Source: Amoebophrya sp. AT5.2
Lineage: Eukaryota > Sar > Dinophyceae > Syndiniales > Amoebophryaceae
Direction: 5' to 3'
DNA: 24,451 bases
Assembly (NCBI GenBank): GCA_005223375.1
Contig: RXOD01004302.1
Coordinates: forward strand, 1 to 24,451
In this document: positions 9,506-21,286 of the stretch, piece by piece
Layout of the letters: every line of letters begins with the position of its first letter
How positions within the stretch are numbered: the stretch's first letter is position 1
Notes under the pieces: model-generated
What the model was told of the DNA's origin: nothing
The model's input: the letters and a program-made list of their open reading frames with translations, nothing else
The model's database searches: none
Translations under genes and position numbers: made by a program

Positions 9506-10698
9506 GGCGCCGGCCTCGCCTGCTTTCGTTTACTTTTGCCCTTCGTCGTGGGCAAAAAGTAAAATAAGAAACTACTATGGTACTAAACCGAACGGTTCGG
9601 GTCTTGTGTCGAAACCGATCGAAGTACTTATCTAGAACGAAGATGTCATGCTCATCTTGCACACAATAGATCTGAAGAAAACTACTGTTTCTCTTGCTCG
9701 TCGCATTAGCAACCGATGTCCTACTACTAGCAATTACCAGGTAGTGATGGATCGATGGATCTCGCCACGATGAGTTTCATCGGAACAAAACGAAACGCAA
9801 CGGGTTGTTCCAGAAGCATGAACGATCAAGGCACGCGAAGACGGGTGGCCGCGAACACAAAGGATAAAGAGAAGCGTTGCGTTGCGTCGTCTGGCTCGTT
9901 CTTGCGAGGGATTTTTTTTGGTCGGCCGTCGCGAAGCAGAATAGATACTCGCGATGCCCTTAAGCTGAGTTAAAAAGTCCACCTAGAAAAAACATCAGCG
10001 ATCCGTCATTAGTTCTTTCAATTGAGGATTTGTACGCACGAGATACAGCCCTCTCTACATGTCTCTCGAGGCAGCGATCGAGTTCTTCCGTCCGTGGGTT
10101 CCGGTTGGTTTCCGCTTTGGAAGACAAAGAAGTATAGCGTTGCCTAGAACGCATCTTCAATCAGCTAGCCATGGAAAATGCAGCAGCAGCGGATCTGCGT
10201 AGCTCTATTGTCGCCCACCACCAGTCTGCCTCAACAAACAACAAATTCCATGAATTCTGACGACGACTACGACTAGCAGACGTTTTCGGCGCCAACTACT
10301 CAAGCAAAGCAGAGCGCCACCTTGCTACACCAAACCGGCGTTCGGCTCGCGCATTTGGTTCACTTGAAGATATGTATGCGTCGCGCGCCGACGCTTGTTT
10401 CTGCTTCGAGGTGTTCATTCTTTCGTGGCGCATCTCCTATGCTGCTAAGCTTCTCGGGGTGCGCGGTGTTCCGGCTTTGGTGGGGGTGTTTGGCGACGTG
10501 GCCGGGCTGTTCCCCGAGCGTTCGCGCTTCGCACAAACAGACACGCTCACGCACATTGCGAGCGTGCTCGTAAATACTGCGCACACAACCAAGGGTGGAA
10601 TTACCACGACCTGTAAGTGTAAGCTTCGTTTGCCTGGTCGACAAATTTGTTGATGAAGTACATACTAACTTGGAAGATTCGCTTGCAAAATTTTTTAT
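9506..10698. other. Intergenic region with an unassigned plus-strand open frame
   Basis: About 1.2 kb between the TerC stop and the start of the four-TM gene. Most is featureless. The GC-rich stretch 10372-10653 has a plus-strand frame with an ATG (93 aa) and a short hydrophobic region (FEVFILSW, then LLGVRGVPALVGVFGDVAGL), with a donor-like GTAAGTG near 10613. It could be an exon of an antisense gene, a decayed gene, or chance. A 29-codon ATG frame (MENAAAADLRSS) starts near 10170 on the same strand. No homology is recognised, and the opposite strand is also open. Confidence 0.3.
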
Positions 10699-13093
10699 TC
10701 ATTGATTTCTCTCGTCCTCGTGCTCGTCGAAAAAGAAACATATAGAAACTTTGAAGTTGTGCAGGAGTCTGTCAGTAAGTTTTAGGACCTTCGAAAGAAT
10801 CAGCTTGATTCCGATGAAAACGAGCAGAAGCGCGACGCCATACTTGAGATAGTCAAAGAGCCGCATGAATTCGTCTATCACCAGAAACGTCGCCCGAAGA
10901 CCCAGCATGGCCATCACGCAGGCCGTGTACGCCAAGTATAAATCCGGCACCTGCGCCACGATCGCCGAAACGCTATCCACCGCAAACATCAAATCGGTGA
11001 TCTCCAAACAGATCACTACGATGAAAAGAAAGGTGCAGCGCCACTCGGTGGTATGCCCCGCGGGGAGGGACCGCGGAGATTTGGCCCAGGCAGCCTCATA
11101 TACCTGGTGAAATAGAATTATCAATTGTACGGGGGCTGAGGACGAATCAATGGATCTAGTACATCGCTGCATCGGCGAACTGGTGTAAGATGGTCTCCGG
11201 TGGATCTTTTCCCAGATTCTCGGGCTTTCGGGATTCAGCGACAGTAATAATCGGTGATTGAAGGGACAGTAAGAGTAACTACTTCCTTGAGCGCATGTGG
11301 TCTACGCCTCCGTGGATCATAGAAATCTGATTTCATTGTACGGCAAGGGACGAATCGATACGGACACAACGAACCGCTCCAAAAATCTTCGAAAATCATG
11401 CGCGTGACATCTACGTCGTTGCGTTTCCTTTTTTTTACGTCGATCGAAATGAATCAGTGTTTTTCGGCAGAAGCCGAAGAAGTGGAGCACCAGGGCGCGC
11501 GACGTCGTTTATCATGTGGGCCCTCGGATGGCACCGCGATCAGCAAGTAAGTATGCACCTTCAAGTTTTCCGCCCCCTTTGGCGACGAGGGGGCATCCGA
11601 GCTTCCCGGGCCACCGCTTCCCGGCGCCGCCGAGTTTGCGTTTGACGGCAGCTTCACGGTGTCGCTTTCCGGCGGGAAGATGATCGTTCCGTCCGGTTCC
11701 TTTTGCACCTTCACGAAGAAGCTCCCCTTTTCGTCGTAGCCGTTCACCAGGGGCAGCACTTTCGCCGCCCACACCACGATGGGGTGCTCGGTGGGGTTGT
11801 TGTCCTCGTCGTCCTCCAGCACGACCACCACCCCCGTGTACACGAGGAAGCTGCCGAAAATCAGATGCATGAAGTGCAGCGTGTGCACCAGCGCCTCGCC
11901 GACCACGAAGAAGAACATGCGGAAGACGATCGCGCCCATGATGCCGTAGAACAACGGCTTGTGCTTCAACTTGTCCGGACAAGCGTACATGTCGAAGACC
12001 ATGGAAAACACAAACAGATTATCGACCGACAGCATCCACTCGAGCAGGTACCCCGAGAACCACAGCGCCGCGGCGTCCGCGCCCTTGAAAAAGTAGACGT
12101 ACACCACGAACGCGCCCGCGAGCCCGAGGTAGGCGAGCACGTACAAACTGGCCTGCCCCAGGCTGAGCACCTGGTGCTCCCGGAAGAAGCACAGGTTGTC
12201 AACGACGAGTACGACAATGAACGCGAGGGTGAACACGATCCAGTGCGGCATGTCGCCGGAGCGGAACAGAACGAAGTCCTCGTGGGGGGACAAATACTCC
12301 CGCGACACTTTCTGCGCCAGAAGGTAGGGGTGGTGTTTCGCTGTTGATGTCCTTGTCGCTCAGTGAAAGATGTTTTGCTTTTGGTGTTAGTTGGCCCGCC
12401 GTAAACGTGGTTGAGAGTAAGACGAGCGCCGCTTTTTTATTTTACTGACGTACAATTCTCTTCTTGGCCATACCGGCCAAGTAGGCCATGCTTGGAGTAA
12501 AAACTTCATTTTCGCTTCCTTGTTTTTCATACTGGTGAACATTTTCGAAACCTCAACTGATACTGAAGCCATTTACCTAGTTCCCACATCGACATTTGGG
12601 CCGTGTCCGCTGTCTCCGTGTTTTCGAGGACCATTCTTGCTTTCTTCAGAAGTCCGCTAGATGATGCCGAGGCTGCACCCCCTGCAGGCTGAAGCGCATT
12701 CACATCGACCACGTCGATGCGGTTCTGTATCAGTTTTTTGATACGTCGTCTTGCTAGAGGGCTACTTCTTCCCACCGTGCTCGAGTCGTGGACTGCGACC
12801 TCCACCGATTTCCTTCTCCACCGCTTGGACTTCTCCTGGATCACGCTGGCCTCCACCGTTTTCTCATCTGCCCGACCGGAACCGGATTTCGCAACTACAC
12901 TGCCACCTCGTCCCGGATGACTGCGCGATGCATCTTTTTCCGCCTGGTCTGACGCTGACGCCGCACCGGCGGACGCTGTCGCAGCGGACAACCGCTTGGT
13001 CGTGGGAGCTGCGGCGCTGCGAAAGCCTGCGACTTCTCCGAGGAAAAATCCATCGCCAAGGAGGACCAAACAAGGGAGGATCGGAAGGCGCAT
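10699..13093 (-). CDS. TerC-family integral membrane protein with N-terminal leader
   Basis: Exons 13093-12577, 12358-11559 and 11103-10699; 573 aa, stop TGA; phases agree at both junctions. TerC proteins are multi-pass membrane proteins; bacterial members have been tied to manganese export, and the plant member is needed for thylakoid formation. Both signature halves are present: LLEWMLSVDNLFVFSMVFD at about 278-296 and ICLEITDLMFAVDSVSAI at about 470-487, with the acidic residues of SVDN and AVDS kept. Further TM helices fill the C-terminal half. A hydrophilic loop rich in Pro/Ser/Gly (about 390-440) separates the halves and contains intron 2. The first 172 residues are not TerC: a hydrophobic signal-like start (PILPCLVLLGDGFFLG) ends near VAGF, followed by an Arg/Ser/Ala-rich, acid-poor stretch resembling a two-part plastid-targeting leader. 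Targeting is inference; an ER or Golgi location is possible. Confidence 0.9.
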
Positions 13094-13664
13094 CTCGTCC
13101 CGTCGCTGTGTTTACTTTACGGGGACGCCTCCTCACTTTTTCCGCACCCGGATGATCCCCCACTGACGCATGGAGGGCTACGCCATCTTCTCCACTATGC
13201 CCGGAATACCTGTTGGCCCGGTGCGCAGTGAGTCTGCTTTCAGGGCCAGTTCCCGTTGCATTACATTCGATTCAACATTGCACTTGCAGCGTGGCTCGAA
13301 TATATACTTCTGCAAGCTGCAAGAAGTATCTGACCCTCTCGCGAAGAAGTCACGCAGGACTTTTAGCGGTATTTCTCCATCAGTGCGCTACTGATGTTGA
13401 CTTCTCTTCATTTGGTGGTCGCATCTCTCTTACTTCAGTAGTTTTTTCAATTCGCTCCGTTCTTGACCTCCATGAACACGTATTTATACAATTTTACAAC
13501 GTACTGTGCATCGGCATCCTCGTCCGCCTCCCCAGTTCTTATTTTCCTGCACGAGGAACGCTGCATGGTTTTTTCACCCAGACTGACTCGTGGAAGTTAT
13601 ATACCCGTCGAAAAAAGCTGCTGCGCAAGAACTCGCTCGACATTGGCGTGGTTTCTTTTATCGA
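13094..13664. other. Intergenic region between the coiled-coil gene and TerC
   Basis: About 570 bases between the coiled-coil stop and the TerC start codon. The plus-strand frames here (for example 13213-13677) have no domain or compositional support. In minus orientation it should hold the 3' UTR of the coiled-coil gene and the promoter and leader of TerC. I recognise no discrete signal. Confidence 0.5.
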
Positions 13665-16600
13665 TCATAATCGATAATCGTTATCGTCCTGCGACGTCGC
13701 AGTATTCTGCGACGTCGCAGTGTGCCTTTTGACAATTTGCCATGCCGTGGGAAAATGCGTATCGTCCGGCCTCGGCACGGCGACCACCGCCGGACGCGTT
13801 CTGATGCTGTCCATCACCACTGGAGTGTCCAACTCCACCAGTCGCCCCCCTCCACTCCTCGTAGACAACGACACTTCTTTTGACGAATTTCTAGTGCCAG
13901 GGGCCTCTTCATCAGCGTCCGCCACTGCAGCTGCGGGTGTTGCAACCGCGGCGCCCGGGCTCGCTGCAGTTTCGCCGGCCGGGACCGTTGTCCTGCCGCG
14001 CTGCATATTCGCTCTTACCAGCTGCTGCAATCGTTTCGACTGATGTGACGAGGTGGAGTCGCTCCCAGACCTCTCAATACCAGCCACAACAGGTGCTGTT
14101 GACGTCGGTGCGGGGTCGGGTGTCGGTGTGCTCGCGAGCCCGGCATCTGCTGTGCCGGCGCTCGCCCGTGCCAGACTCGCCTTCACGCGCTCCAGTACGC
14201 GATGCCGCACCTCGTCCACCCGAGGCGGCAGCCGTTTTATGCTAGTCTGACGTCCTTCTGCCAAACTGTCGAGGTCGTGATGCACCGCTGGCGTCGTCGT
14301 TGTGACCGGACCTTCTTCGTCTGGTACGGGCTCGAAGAATGCTTCGGGCGGAGAGGTGGCCCGCGCCCGAGGATCCGCCCGAGGTGGGATGCTCATCGAA
14401 AGAGCCTCCCTCGTTTGCGGCTCCTGCACTTGGCGCTGCGCGGTTTCTGGATCCATCGTGCGCGCTTGCTCCTCTGTAACACTGTTCGGGTGGTAGTACT
14501 CCGCAGGCGCGGTGGCCCTTTTTTCCGGGCGTCCGTCGTCGCTCCATTCTGCGTAAGCGCCGGGCGGAGAGGTGGCCCGCGCCCGAGGAATCCTCATAGA
14601 GGGGACTTCCCCCGCGAACTGCGCCTGCACTTGGCGCTGCGCGGTTGGTGGATCCGTTATCCGCGGTTGCTCCTCCGTCACACTGCTCCTGTTCGGGTGG
14701 TAGTACACCGCAGGTGCAGTGGCCCTGTTTTCCCGGCGTCCCGCCCCGCTTGGTTCGACGTAGGCTTCGGATGAGCCAGTGGGCCGTGGCCGCGGAACTC
14801 TCAGTGAAGGAGCCTCCGTCTCCTGGCGGTGTGAGAACTGAGTTTGGGGCTGTACGGTTTGCGGGGGACCCTGCGCGAGCGCCACATTCTCGTAGTCGTT
14901 TCCATTCAAGAAGACGGGAAAGGAGAAGCGATCGGATTCTCGAAAGAAAGAGGATTTGTTGTATGCTCCGGTCGTGTTGCTGCTCTTCGGCCTGGGCGGG
15001 GGATTCGCGTGTGTCGACTTCTGCCTCCCCTGTGAGTCTTCTCGAGACGATGGTTTCATTCGGACTGCAGGTACAAGAGGCGCGCCTACTTCGGCTGCAA
15101 CTACTTCTTCTGCAACGGAGTCCTCCAGCTTTTCGATGAATTTGTCGAACGAACCACCTTCCGGAGTTGCCTCGCGTTCCCCGCTAACGCTCAGGCGGGA
15201 AAATGGCCGCCTGTTGTCCCGCAAAAATGTCCTCACGTTATTCTCGTTGAAACCCGGCGAGGACTCGCGCCTTCTCGTCGTTGTACCCCGGCCGTTATTC
15301 GGTGTCATATCCTCTTTCGACCCTCCTCTTGCTCGTGTCGTTGGTGCCGGCGCTCCGTGCATGTTACCGACTGAGGAACCCCTGCTCGCTGGTCGAAACG
15401 CTGACGACTTGCTCCCGCCCCCTGCACTGACGCCACGAGAATGCTGCGAAGGTGCCGGCATCTCCTCCTCCTCCGCTGCCGACGGATCTTTATCTTCGAT
15501 TTGCTGCCGCCACTGTTCAAGCTGTTTTTCGTGGTCGAGCAACATCTGCTCCAGCACCTCCACGTCATTGCTCGTGTCTGAAAGTTGGCCAGTGAGTTCC
15601 GACTTCAGGTCGTCGATCGTCTTCCTCAAGTTGTCATGCAGAGGCGCGAAACCGCGATTCGCTCGGTTCAGGCGATCATTCTCCGCCTCGAGGGCGGCGA
15701 TGCGTTCGTCTCGACAGTCGAGAGCCGCCGCCGAAATGGCGGAAAGCTGCGCGAAGCAAGGTAAGTGATGGAAATTCGCCTCCTGGTGCTGTAAAGTAGA
15801 CTAAGTGATGCTAATCTCGTCGAGTTGTACATGAAGAAATTACCAACTCTGCGTGTTGCTGCAGTTGCAACAGAAAATGGCTAGTGCAAAAAGTCGCCAA
15901 ATCAGATGGGCTTCTTACGTTCCTGCGCAGCTCCTCCATTTCCTCTGCGTGCTTCCCTCTTATGTTTTCCATTTCGTTCCCTATTTCTGCCAGCCGCATC
16001 TCCGCCTGTGCGTCGCCCGCAAGCTGCGTCTGCTGCGTCAGCTTTCGCAGTTGATCCTCGCGCTTTTTCGACTCCGCCTTCGATTTCGCCAGGACCTCCT
16101 CCATCTTGGACAGCTCCTTGTCGTAGTAGGTCTCCACTTCCAGAACCTTCTCCTTCAGCTGCTGCTGCCACGCCTGCCTCTGCGCCTCCAGGTCTCCGGC
16201 AAGCATGGCGCGGGCCCGCTCCAGCTCCAGGAACTTGTTGTCATTCAACTCGCGCACGATCCGGAACGTCGCAACGTCGGCGTGGATGTCTTTTGCCCTG
16301 CTGAGCACTTCGTGCAAGTCGCGCAGCCAGGTTTCGGAGAACTTCGCTGGGGTCGCGATGCGCACGAGAAGTCCAGGACTGGAGCCGCCAGACGCACCGC
16401 CATCGACGTCGTTGTAGTACGGTGCTCTTGTTACTGCTGGAGAGCCATTTTGATTTTGCTGCATCGATAGAAACAACCACTGCAGCAGTTTGTCCTTCAG
16501 ATCGGTGTTGAACTTCACCTTCAGCTCACGGACGGAGGCTAAACATCGCGCGCAGTCGTCGTCCTTCCTGCTGTCCCGTTCACAGCGCCGCTCCAGATCT

Positions 16601-18406
16601 GTGATTACATTGTCCGCGTACTCAAGACTCATCTGCAGGAACCGCGGCGCCTTTTCGGCCAGTTCGTCCAGTTTTTCTTGCGGCGTCCTCTGAAGGTGTG
16701 TCGGGCCCCCGAGTTGCAGTTTTTCCTCGCCCTTCGTCTCCTCGGCCTCGTGGACCAGCAAGGAAGATGGCGTCCGCGTCTGCAGCCGCTTCCGCACCAG
16801 CGGTGGAGTACGCAGCAGTTTCGAAGCGGAATTCCGCAGCTGCGAGAGCCGCTCATCGTGCTCCGCGACAGACTCTCGCAGTCCGTCGGACTTTTTCTGC
16901 GACTTTTTCCCGCTGTCGCGTGGTCTTGATACCGGCGAAGCTGCCGTGCCAGATGCAGGATCATTCCCGTCAACCTCAACAGCTGTCGCACGAGATGCAT
17001 CTTCGTCATCGAGATCCCGACGATCTTCTGCCGCTGCCCCACCAGGTGGACCCTTGTCTACTGCTCCTGCATCAGCAGTAGAGCCTCGTCGCTGGCTCGC
17101 GCCACCTCCTTCTTCGTCGTCGAATTCGGCGTCTTCCGCCTCCAGCAACGCGACCAGCTCCTTTTCGGTCTGCGACAGTATCGCCAGCATCTCCCCCATC
17201 TCTCCGATCTCACGCTTCCACGCGTCCTCCTTCAAGTTGTAGCGGCGACGCTCGTCCTCCCGCAATGCCTTCTGCGTTGCAACCTCCCGTCTGAGCTCCT
17301 GGTCGTGAGTCTGGCGGTGGTCGGCGGCCTCTGCGCCGGATCCGGGCTGCCTGTGATAGATTGCGGGAACGAGCGGTGGAACGGAAAATCAATAAACGAC
17401 CCGTGACAAGAAGGAGAAGAACGGCAAAGAAATTATACCTCAGCTCGTCGAACACGCTTCGTATCAAGGACGTGAGCTGCGTGATTGATCTCGAAGACGC
17501 TCCCCCGATTCCCCCGCTGAGAGGTTGTTCCCCTGACAACCTTTCGTTCCGAAAGTGATCGTCGACGATGGCGTTGCATTCGCGCGCCAGAATTTGCAGG
17601 TCCGCGTGCTCGGCCAATGCGGTTTGTGTTGTCAGCAGTTCCAGTGCGGTGTCCACGCTGCCCCCCGGCACACCTGTAATTTCCTGCGCGGCCCGGCTCA
17701 CCTTGTTCCAGTCGGCACGTCCACGTTCGTCCACACGCAAACCCAATTTTCCGAACCGATCCTTCACCTGCTCCACGTCCAAGTCTGCGTCGCGCGCTAG
17801 GCTCAGGATCGCGGCCCCGAACCGATCCTCGAGGTTATTCGCGTGGTCGAGAAGACGAGTGCGCGCCTCGGCGAGAATGCGGATTTCGTCGCGCAGCGCC
17901 GCGGTCGTGGCCTCGGTGTCTTGTTGAACTTCAACTTCTTGACGTAAAAATGGTGCCCGTCGTGGTTCTCTCGTCTGCTCCAATGGCAGTGAAGACTGGC
18001 CGCCCATGCTGCCGGCGGCGCGGGAGCCATCGCGTGCATGTGGTGAACACGGGGTCTCATCTTCTCGCTTCGAAGGTTGCTGCATGGAGGTAGTTGTCGC
18101 CTTTCGTAAGTCCTGTGTTTCTTGCGGCAGCCGCGCCCCGCCTCCCTGCTGTGGTGGTAGCCGGAGATGGCGGAACTCAGTCGCGAACTCGACGAAGTCC
18201 GAATGCTCCGTCGTGTTGCCACTGCTACCAAGACAGGATTCCAAGTCCTTACTGTTGTTACTGTTTGGGCTGGCAACCAACCCACTGGCGCTTTCCCTTT
18301 CTCCCGCATGCGGTACGACGGGAGTGGCTGATGCAGCGTCAGGTAGCGGTGTGGCTGAACCTGCACCAGCCATAGCAGTCGATGAACGCATTTCGAAACG
18401 TGGCAT
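13665..18406 (-). CDS. Large coiled-coil protein with repetitive disordered tail
   Basis: Exons 18406-17439, 17350-15919 and 15788-13665; 1507 aa, stop TGA; both introns (88 and 130 nt) are GT-AG with matching phase. Residues 1-175 are Ser/Pro/Gln-rich and probably disordered. Helical, charge-rich segments begin near 178 (LRDEIRILAEARTRLLDHANN). Exon 2 (324-800) is dominated by long coiled coil, with acidic and Ser/Lys-rich breaks, typical pieces being KALREDERRRYNLKEDAWKR and EIGNEMENIRGKHAEEMEEL. A short coiled coil follows (ALEAENDRL, later LEQMLLDHEKQLEQWRQQ). The last 600 residues are low complexity and contain about 2.5 copies of a 68-residue repeat. No catalytic or named domain is seen. 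A structural role such as cytoskeleton, basal body or cell cortex is a guess from architecture. The start is the first ATG of the frame that splices into exon 2. Confidence 0.8.
13689..13720. repeat. Tandem 18-bp duplication of a perfect 14-bp palindrome
   Basis: CTGCGACGTCGCAG occurs at 13689-13702 and again at 13707-13720, an 18-bp period. Each copy is its own reverse complement. It lies in the last codons of the coiled-coil gene and encodes TATSQNTATSQ, so it may simply be a small coding duplication. Confidence 0.6.
14313..14807 (-). repeat. Coding tandem repeat (about 204 bp, 68 aa)
   Basis: Within exon 3 of the coiled-coil gene, the segment repeats with the landmarks SLRVPRPR or SMRIPRAR, then AYVEP or AYAEW, then RATAPA-YYHPN, then SVTEEQ and TAQRQVQ. 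Two full copies and a partial third (SMSIPP, RARATSPPEAFFEP) are visible. The DNA copies also resemble each other (GGCGGAGAGGTGGCCCGCGCCCGAGGA at two sites, in parts), which points to recent duplication or conversion. Confidence 0.8.
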
Positions 18407-19422
18407 ATTTGCTGCGCGGTAGCCGTAGGCGTAACCGTTCCGAGCGAGCTTAGATGCAACGCGAAGAGCCTCGATGGGATATGTTTCTGCTGACCGAATC
18501 CGAACACCGTCCGTCTTGCTAGCAACCCCAAGGCCAAGCTCCTTCCCTGATGTGCAGCTGCAGCCTATTTTTAATTTGTGCTAGAGCTTCTTCTTCTAGA
18601 GCTAGACCCAGAGCTAGGTTGTAGACCACCAAAGAAAGCCGAAGCGGAAGCGGAATAGAGAACTACGTCGAAGTACTTTTCCGATTTTAACTTTAAGTCA
18701 CGAAAATCGGCTTCCAATTTTCTCACACTAACGCCAGGTGACGAAACTCCAATGATAAGTATCTCTGCAAATTCATATTGCTGTTGTTTCAGGTCACCTT
18801 TATGCACTCATCAACTCCGAACAGAATCGCCCTCCCGAAAATCGCGCGCATCTGGATCATTATCTCTGTCACGACGATAAAAATTGAATCAAGACATCAC
18901 AGCACGCCGTGCCTCAATGATAGTGACCAAGCAGTAGGAAAACCGAGCGAAAGTGAAGGCCGATGCTGCTTCCACGAGCACGACCACGAGGTTGGTTCGC
19001 TTCCTAAAAGTCGGTCTACCGACGTTGATCTCACGAAAAATCTGCGTTCTCCAGCACGTCACTGTCTCTCTCTGTTCGACTTCGACCACGTCAGACGGGC
19101 GGCGATCAGACAGTAGCACATGGAAGTGGAATGCGTGGCACGAGTGAACAGCACTCATCACAGCATCTTGATGTAAAACTCGCGTCCGCGAGATGCAGCT
19201 TTAGAAATGTAGGGAGAATCATGAACTTCATTTGCCTCGATGTGGTTGTGCTGAGCTCGACTTTGAGCGGAACTAGAGCGATGCTCCTACGATTTGTGGA
19301 GAGAGAAACATCGTCCATGCCTTCGGCTTCGAGTGCGCGCTTATCATACATTTATCTCTTGCTCTATCTTCCTTCTGTAAGTGAAGTATCTATACTGTAC
19401 CAATCGCCAGCCCTCGCGGCCG
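18407..19422. other. Intergenic region between the LanC-like and coiled-coil genes
   Basis: About 1 kb. A minus-strand ATG frame at 19351-19106 would encode 81 residues (starts MYDKRALEAEG) just past the LanC-like stop; it has no recognised domain and could be 3' UTR. A minus-strand open stretch at 18807-18571 lacks an ATG and is Ser/Arg-rich at its end. The part next to 18406 should hold the promoter and leader of the coiled-coil gene. No RNA gene is seen. Confidence 0.4.
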
Positions 19423-21286
19423 TCACACCTCATACATCGGAAACCGTGAGTTCCCGGGATCTTTTAGTGCGTGGAAGAACAGCATCACCCCTGCGCAGCC
19501 CTCGAACAAACTGAGTGGTCGGTCCGGCTGCCGCACAAAAAAGTCTTCTTTTGCGTCCGCCATCAATACTCTTGCGAACCCGTGCGCCCGCTGCAGCCAC
19601 CTCTCGTCCCCCAGTGCCCGGTAGAGGCTGAGGAAGAAGAACGCGTTTCCCGCGATTCCGTGGCACAGTCCCGCGGACTTTTTCAACAAGCCGAATTTCC
19701 ACACCACTTCCCCGCACCTCGCTGCCTCCCGCAGGTACTTTTCCTCTTTCCACGTTGCGTGCGCCTCGACGAAGAGCGGGATGAAGCCGGGCGCCCCGTG
19801 ACAGAACTGCACCAGGTGCGCGCCCATGGAGCCCACCTTGCTGCAGTAGTTGCCGGTTGCCGCGTCGCAGCACCGCGTCATCACGAAATCCACGCTATCC
19901 TTCAGGTCCTGCAGCTCCGTGTTAGTCAGGAACTCCCGCGCCTGCAGTAGCATGTAGTAGATGCCGGCAAGCCCATGGGCGCCCCCGGTGTACTGCTTCC
20001 CGTGCCACTCGTAGCACAACGGCGGGAGCAGGGCAGACTTCTTGCCGCCACCGTACGCCCGGCCCGAGTTCACAATCTCCTCCACGACGTGGCGGATCTT
20101 CGTGTTGATTTCGCCATTCAGCTCGCGCATAAGCTCGGGGGTCTCGAAGCCGCCCTGGTAGTTTTATTTTTTAGTGGAACTACGCCGTAACGGTCTGGGT
20201 GACTCATTGAATTTGACGGTGGTGAGTGACAGACTGCTTATCCATCGTCGAAAGCAGGGTGAAGGCCGTTCGTTTTCGTCGCGAATGCGACTCATGTGGT
20301 CACTCATGTAGGCCGTAAGAACCGTAGCTTTCTAAAGGAGGCTGAACAAACAAGCTGTGTTATTGAAAAGAAAACAAAGTATAATTGATTCATCAAAAGA
20401 TAAAGCGCCGAAGAACCTTGACGCGAAATTGTTTTCGCACGAACAGAAGTGCGAAAAGGAATCCCGTCCTGCCGTACAGCCACTCATCCGATTTGCAAAC
20501 GCTGGACCGCACCTGTAGAATCCGATGCGTCGCTGAAAGCAACACTCCCTCCAGCATCACGAAGTTGTCGTGGGTTTCCCCCTGATAGTTTGTGACGCGC
20601 CTTCCGCTCTCTCTATCATTCTGCCCGCCCTTCAGCGCGCTGCTGCTCCGTCGCCCAACGAGGCTGCGCAACTTACTTATCCCGGTCTTTTGTGGCTTCG
20701 GAGGCATCGCGGCCGCGGGTTCGGCTTCTCCTGCACTCATTTCGAGGGGCGCGGGGACGCCGCTCGCCGCTCCCGGTCGGGTTTCCAGCTGACTGACCGC
20801 GTCGGCGGCCAGGGCCTGCTGCTGCGATCCCCCGTGCGCCATCGCGAGGGTTTCGCTGGTCGGTATTCGTCTCAGCGGCGCCAGGCTGGACTCGCTGCCG
20901 TGAACGCTTTGCGGGTTCTTCTTGTGGTTCGCGAAGATGTGGTGCAGGACGACGACCGTGTAGAACAGGGCCGTCGCCACGCCCCCGCCGACGCTGACCG
21001 CATGCGTGTCCTCGCCGCGCTTCCCCTCTTTGTCAGCCCAGCTTACGTTCTTTTCGGACGTAAGGTAGTATTCGGCCGCCTTCGCGTCATTCAGCGCCCA
21101 CAACGCCGCGAGCCCGGTCCCGGGACCCCCCGAATAAATGCTGCTCGATTCGTTGGCCTCGCCCGGGTTCTCACTGAGCATAAGGTCAAATTTGGCTATC
21201 TGTGCGTTGATCTCATCCACGCTAAGAAACGGGCACGGCTCCGCGAGCGTGTTCTCGAAACAGCGCGAGGTAATTGTGTCCGACAT
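19423..21286 (-). CDS. LanC-like protein (LANCL family)
   Basis: Exons 21286-20417 and 20154-19423; 533 aa, stop TGA; one 262-nt intron, phase 0. The family forms an alpha/alpha barrel with a zinc site; bacterial LanC cyclases make lanthionine rings, while animal LANCL proteins have been shown to add glutathione to dehydroamino acids in proteins. Seen here: barrel repeats GGPGTGLAALWAL (about 53-65), YGRTGFLFALLF (271), TGGAHGLAGIYYMLL (His near 350), FCHGAPGF (zinc Cys near 408), GLCHGIAGNAFFFL (zinc Cys-His near 454-455) and FEGCAGVMLFF (about 508). The end FPMYEV matches the acidic/hydrophobic C-terminus typical of eukaryotic LANCL proteins, supporting the stop. The length exceeds the usual roughly 400 residues because of a Pro/Ala/Ser-rich insert at about 125-220. 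Start: ATG at 21286, the first in frame; an upstream TTG is not used here. Confidence 0.92.

Noticed and set aside
11703..12347. 214-codon plus-strand frame
   Set aside because: Antisense shadow of the TerC exon; His/Glu/Val-rich composition typical of the reverse strand of GC-rich membrane-protein codons.
14956..15768. 270-codon plus-strand frame
   Set aside because: Antisense shadow of the coiled-coil gene's third exon, whose frame is continuous with two spliced upstream exons.
17803..18537. 244-codon minus-strand frame overlapping the first coiled-coil exon
   Set aside because: Different frame from the one that splices in phase into exon 2; contains no domain and reads as basic low-complexity sequence.
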